7,800 bases of DNA. It comes from Candidatus Peregrinibacteria bacterium (GTDB lineage Bacteria; Patescibacteriota; Gracilibacteria; UBA1369; PNNO01). Under the pieces are notes generated by a model. That model was not told the DNA's origin, ran no database searches, and was given only the letters and a program-made list of their open reading frames with translations. Positions 6,817 to 7,800 of this stretch are shown piece by piece. The stretch is from positions 1 to 7,800 of the forward strand of contig JAUVDZ010000055.1 in assembly GCA_030595015.1 (NCBI GenBank). Direction: 5' to 3'. The stretch's first letter is position 1; each line of letters begins with the position of its first letter. The translations under genes and the position numbers were made by a program.

Positions 6817-6837
6817 ATTTTCTTCGCCTGTCGTCAA
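6809..6837 (-). promoter_or_regulatory. Sigma-70 type promoter of the surface protein gene
   Basis: On the minus strand TTGACG (6837-6832) and a perfect TATAAT (6814-6809) are separated by exactly 17 nt. Transcription should start near 6802, giving a leader of about 45 nt to the ATG at 6757. This is the clearest promoter in the window and favours a bacterial over an archaeal host. Confidence 0.88.
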
Positions 6838-6852
6838 ACCGTTCGTAATGGT

Positions 6853-6871
6853 TCAATAGCTTGTGAACACT
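6853..6871 (+). repeat. Left inverted repeat of the insertion sequence
   Basis: Nineteen bases exactly complementary to 7772-7790. It lies 16 bp from the -35 box of the divergent surface protein gene and 38 bp before the transposase start. Confidence 0.9.
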
Positions 6872-6909
6872 TGGAGTAAAATAATACCAAGTAAATAACC
6901 AAGCAAAAT

Positions 6910-7794
6910 ATGGCATATACAACCAATCCCAAGATGCCCAAATTGAGAGCAAAAGCAGTAGAAATGGTGCGTTCAGGCAAAAGCATACGACAAACCTCAA
7001 GGTATTTTGGATATAGCGTGGGTGCAATTCATGGCTGGTGCAAAAAAGCTCCTTTTCCAGGTGTTTTTGAGATACCAACTGAATCTTCGAGACCCAACAG
7101 TCACCCAAATAGTTTAAATGAAAAGATGGTAAAAAGAATCATTGAAATACGAAAAGAAAGGGGTCGATGTGCAGAGATTGTACATGAAAAAATGTTGAGA
7201 GAGGGACGTAAAGTGAGCTTGAGCAGCGTGAAGCGAACACTAGAAAGAGCAGGCCTCATCAAAAAGCGCAATCATCTCAAAAGGCATCATGACCATATCA
7301 AACGTCCACACGTATTTAAGCCTGGAGACTTGCTACAAATAGATACAATCCATGTTGGTCCACCACGTCCAGGAAGGTTGTATATTTATACCCTAATAGA
7401 TCTTTTCTCCAGATGGGCTTGGGCAGTACCAACACATAAAATCAATACTCACAAAAGTGCATATTTCGTTCGCAAAGCTCAAATAAGCTCTAACTTTGAA
7501 TTTACCATGATTCAATCAGATAATGGTTCAGAATTCTCACAAAATTTCACAGAGAGAATTAAAATAACTCACAGACATAGTCGAGTGAGGAGATCAAACG
7601 ACAATGCTCATGTCGAACGATTCAACCGTACAATTCAAGAAGAATGTTTAGACAGAGTTCCAGAAACCATGAATTCATACATGAAAGCAATTACAGAGTA
7701 TCTAGAGTATTATAATAATGAAAGACTACATCTCGGAATTAATAAAAAAACACCGTCACAAATTATCAGTGAGTGTTCACAAGCTATTGACTAG
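6910..7794 (+). CDS. IS481-like DDE transposase
   Basis: 294 aa, catalyses cut-and-insert movement of its element. An N-terminal helix-turn-helix (about 15-46) is followed by a second helical DNA-binding segment (about 70-118, LSSVKRTLERAGL). A retroviral-integrase-type (rve) core from about residue 135 has the catalytic triad Asp145 (LLQIDT), Asp204 (IQSDNGSEF) and Glu236 (AHVERFNRTIQEE). The D204-E236 spacing is 31 residues, a little less than the roughly 35 usual in IS3/IS481 families. The C-terminal YYNNERLHLGINKKTPSQ block is typical. No frameshift or stop interrupts it, so it may be active. The last codons overlap the right inverted repeat, and the TAG stop (7792-7794) falls just outside it. 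No Shine-Dalgarno site is seen before the ATG. Confidence 0.92.
   Translation: MAYTTNPKMPKLRAKAVEMVRSGKSIRQTSRYFGYSVGAIHGWCKKAPFPGVFEIPTESSRPNSHPNSLNEKMVKRIIEIRKERGRCAEIVHEKMLREGRKVSLSSVKRTLERAGLIKKRNHLKRHHDHIKRPHVFKPGDLLQIDTIHVGPPRPGRLYIYTLIDLFSRWAWAVPTHKINTHKSAYFVRKAQISSNFEFTMIQSDNGSEFSQNFTERIKITHRHSRVRRSNDNAHVERFNRTIQEECLDRVPETMNSYMKAITEYLEYYNNERLHLGINKKTPSQIISECSQAID
7772..7790 (+). repeat. Right inverted repeat of the insertion sequence
   Basis: Exact reverse complement of 6853-6871. It overlaps the last codons of the transposase gene and is followed directly by CTAG (7791-7794). Confidence 0.9.
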
Positions 7795-7800
7795 AAAACG

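Larger units (their letters stand above)
6853..7790 (+). mobile_element. IS481-like insertion sequence
   Basis: A perfect 19-bp inverted repeat, tcaatagcttgtgaacact, bounds a single transposase gene: left copy 6853-6871, right copy 7772-7790. The minimum element is 938 bp; the true tips may lie a few bases further out. The left end resembles, from memory, the TTCAATAGGTTGT stretch near the end of Bordetella IS481. No target-site duplication can be seen: left flank ...atggt, right flank CTAGA.... The window ends 10 bases beyond the right repeat. Confidence 0.85.

Noticed and set aside
6885..6910. Imperfect direct repeat accaagtaaata / accaagcaaaata before the transposase
   Set aside because: Short, AT-rich and unique; nothing ties it to a promoter or binding site.
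6758..7108. 117-codon upstream extension of the minus-strand surface protein frame
   Set aside because: It crosses a perfect promoter, the insertion-sequence end and the transposase gene on the other strand; the sequence is rich in aromatic and basic residues, unlike the protein.
1..7800. Alternative genetic code (UGA read as Gly or Trp)
   Set aside because: All genes stop at TAA or TAG and none needs an in-frame TGA; six genes are too few to make the lack of TGA stops meaningful.
1..7800. tRNA, rRNA, CRISPR array or riboswitch
   Set aside because: No cloverleaf, conserved rRNA segment, spaced repeat array or recognisable aptamer was seen in the intergenic stretches, which are all short.

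Overview
The window is most likely bacterial. Signs of this are a textbook sigma-70 promoter, S-layer homology (SLH) domains, an intrinsic terminator, an IS481-type transposase, and a surface protein ending in a sortase-like PQTGP signal. The DNA is AT-rich and none of the five visible gene starts has a normally spaced Shine-Dalgarno site. SLH proteins plus TGP-type C-terminal signals would suit a candidate-phyla (CPR, for example Peregrinibacteria-like) bacterium. That placement is inference from general knowledge, not something the sequence proves.

Layout. Positions 2-1180 (+) hold the 3' part of a secreted or surface protein: an acidic coiled-coil region, a Pro/Glu linker and three SLH domains. 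It is closed by a strong rho-independent terminator at 1202-1233. Positions 1248-4451 (+) hold a tight three-gene operon with overlaps of 14 and 19 nt. It encodes a succinate dehydrogenase/fumarate reductase flavoprotein, its iron-sulfur subunit, and a two-CCG-domain subunit of the HdrB/SdhE type. A hairpin at 4473-4514 separates this operon from a convergent gene. Positions 4520-6757 (-) encode a 745-aa Cys-rich surface protein with an N-terminal membrane segment, two related beta-rich repeats, a 45-bp tandem repeat coding a Pro/Glu stalk, and the C-terminal PQTGP signal. Its promoter is at 6809-6837 (-). Positions about 6853-7790 hold an IS481-like element with perfect 19-bp inverted repeats and an apparently intact transposase, inserted just upstream of that promoter.

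How the genes work together. The central operon looks like a non-classical, cytoplasmic-facing succinate:quinone oxidoreductase or fumarate reductase of the A-B-E (HdrB-like) kind, similar in plan to archaeal and thiol:fumarate reductase enzymes. No classical membrane-anchor genes (sdhC/sdhD) lie beside it. It has two unusual residues at cofactor sites: Gln44 where most SdhA/FrdA proteins carry the His that binds FAD covalently, and Ser202 where SdhB normally has a cluster-ligand Cys. The flanking genes both encode envelope proteins and show no direct functional link to the operon.

The most interesting signals are this cofactor-variant operon and a 67% GC, hairpin-forming segment (6676-6735) inside the start region of the surface protein gene. 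That segment could be a mobile repeat and also leaves the true start codon ambiguous.
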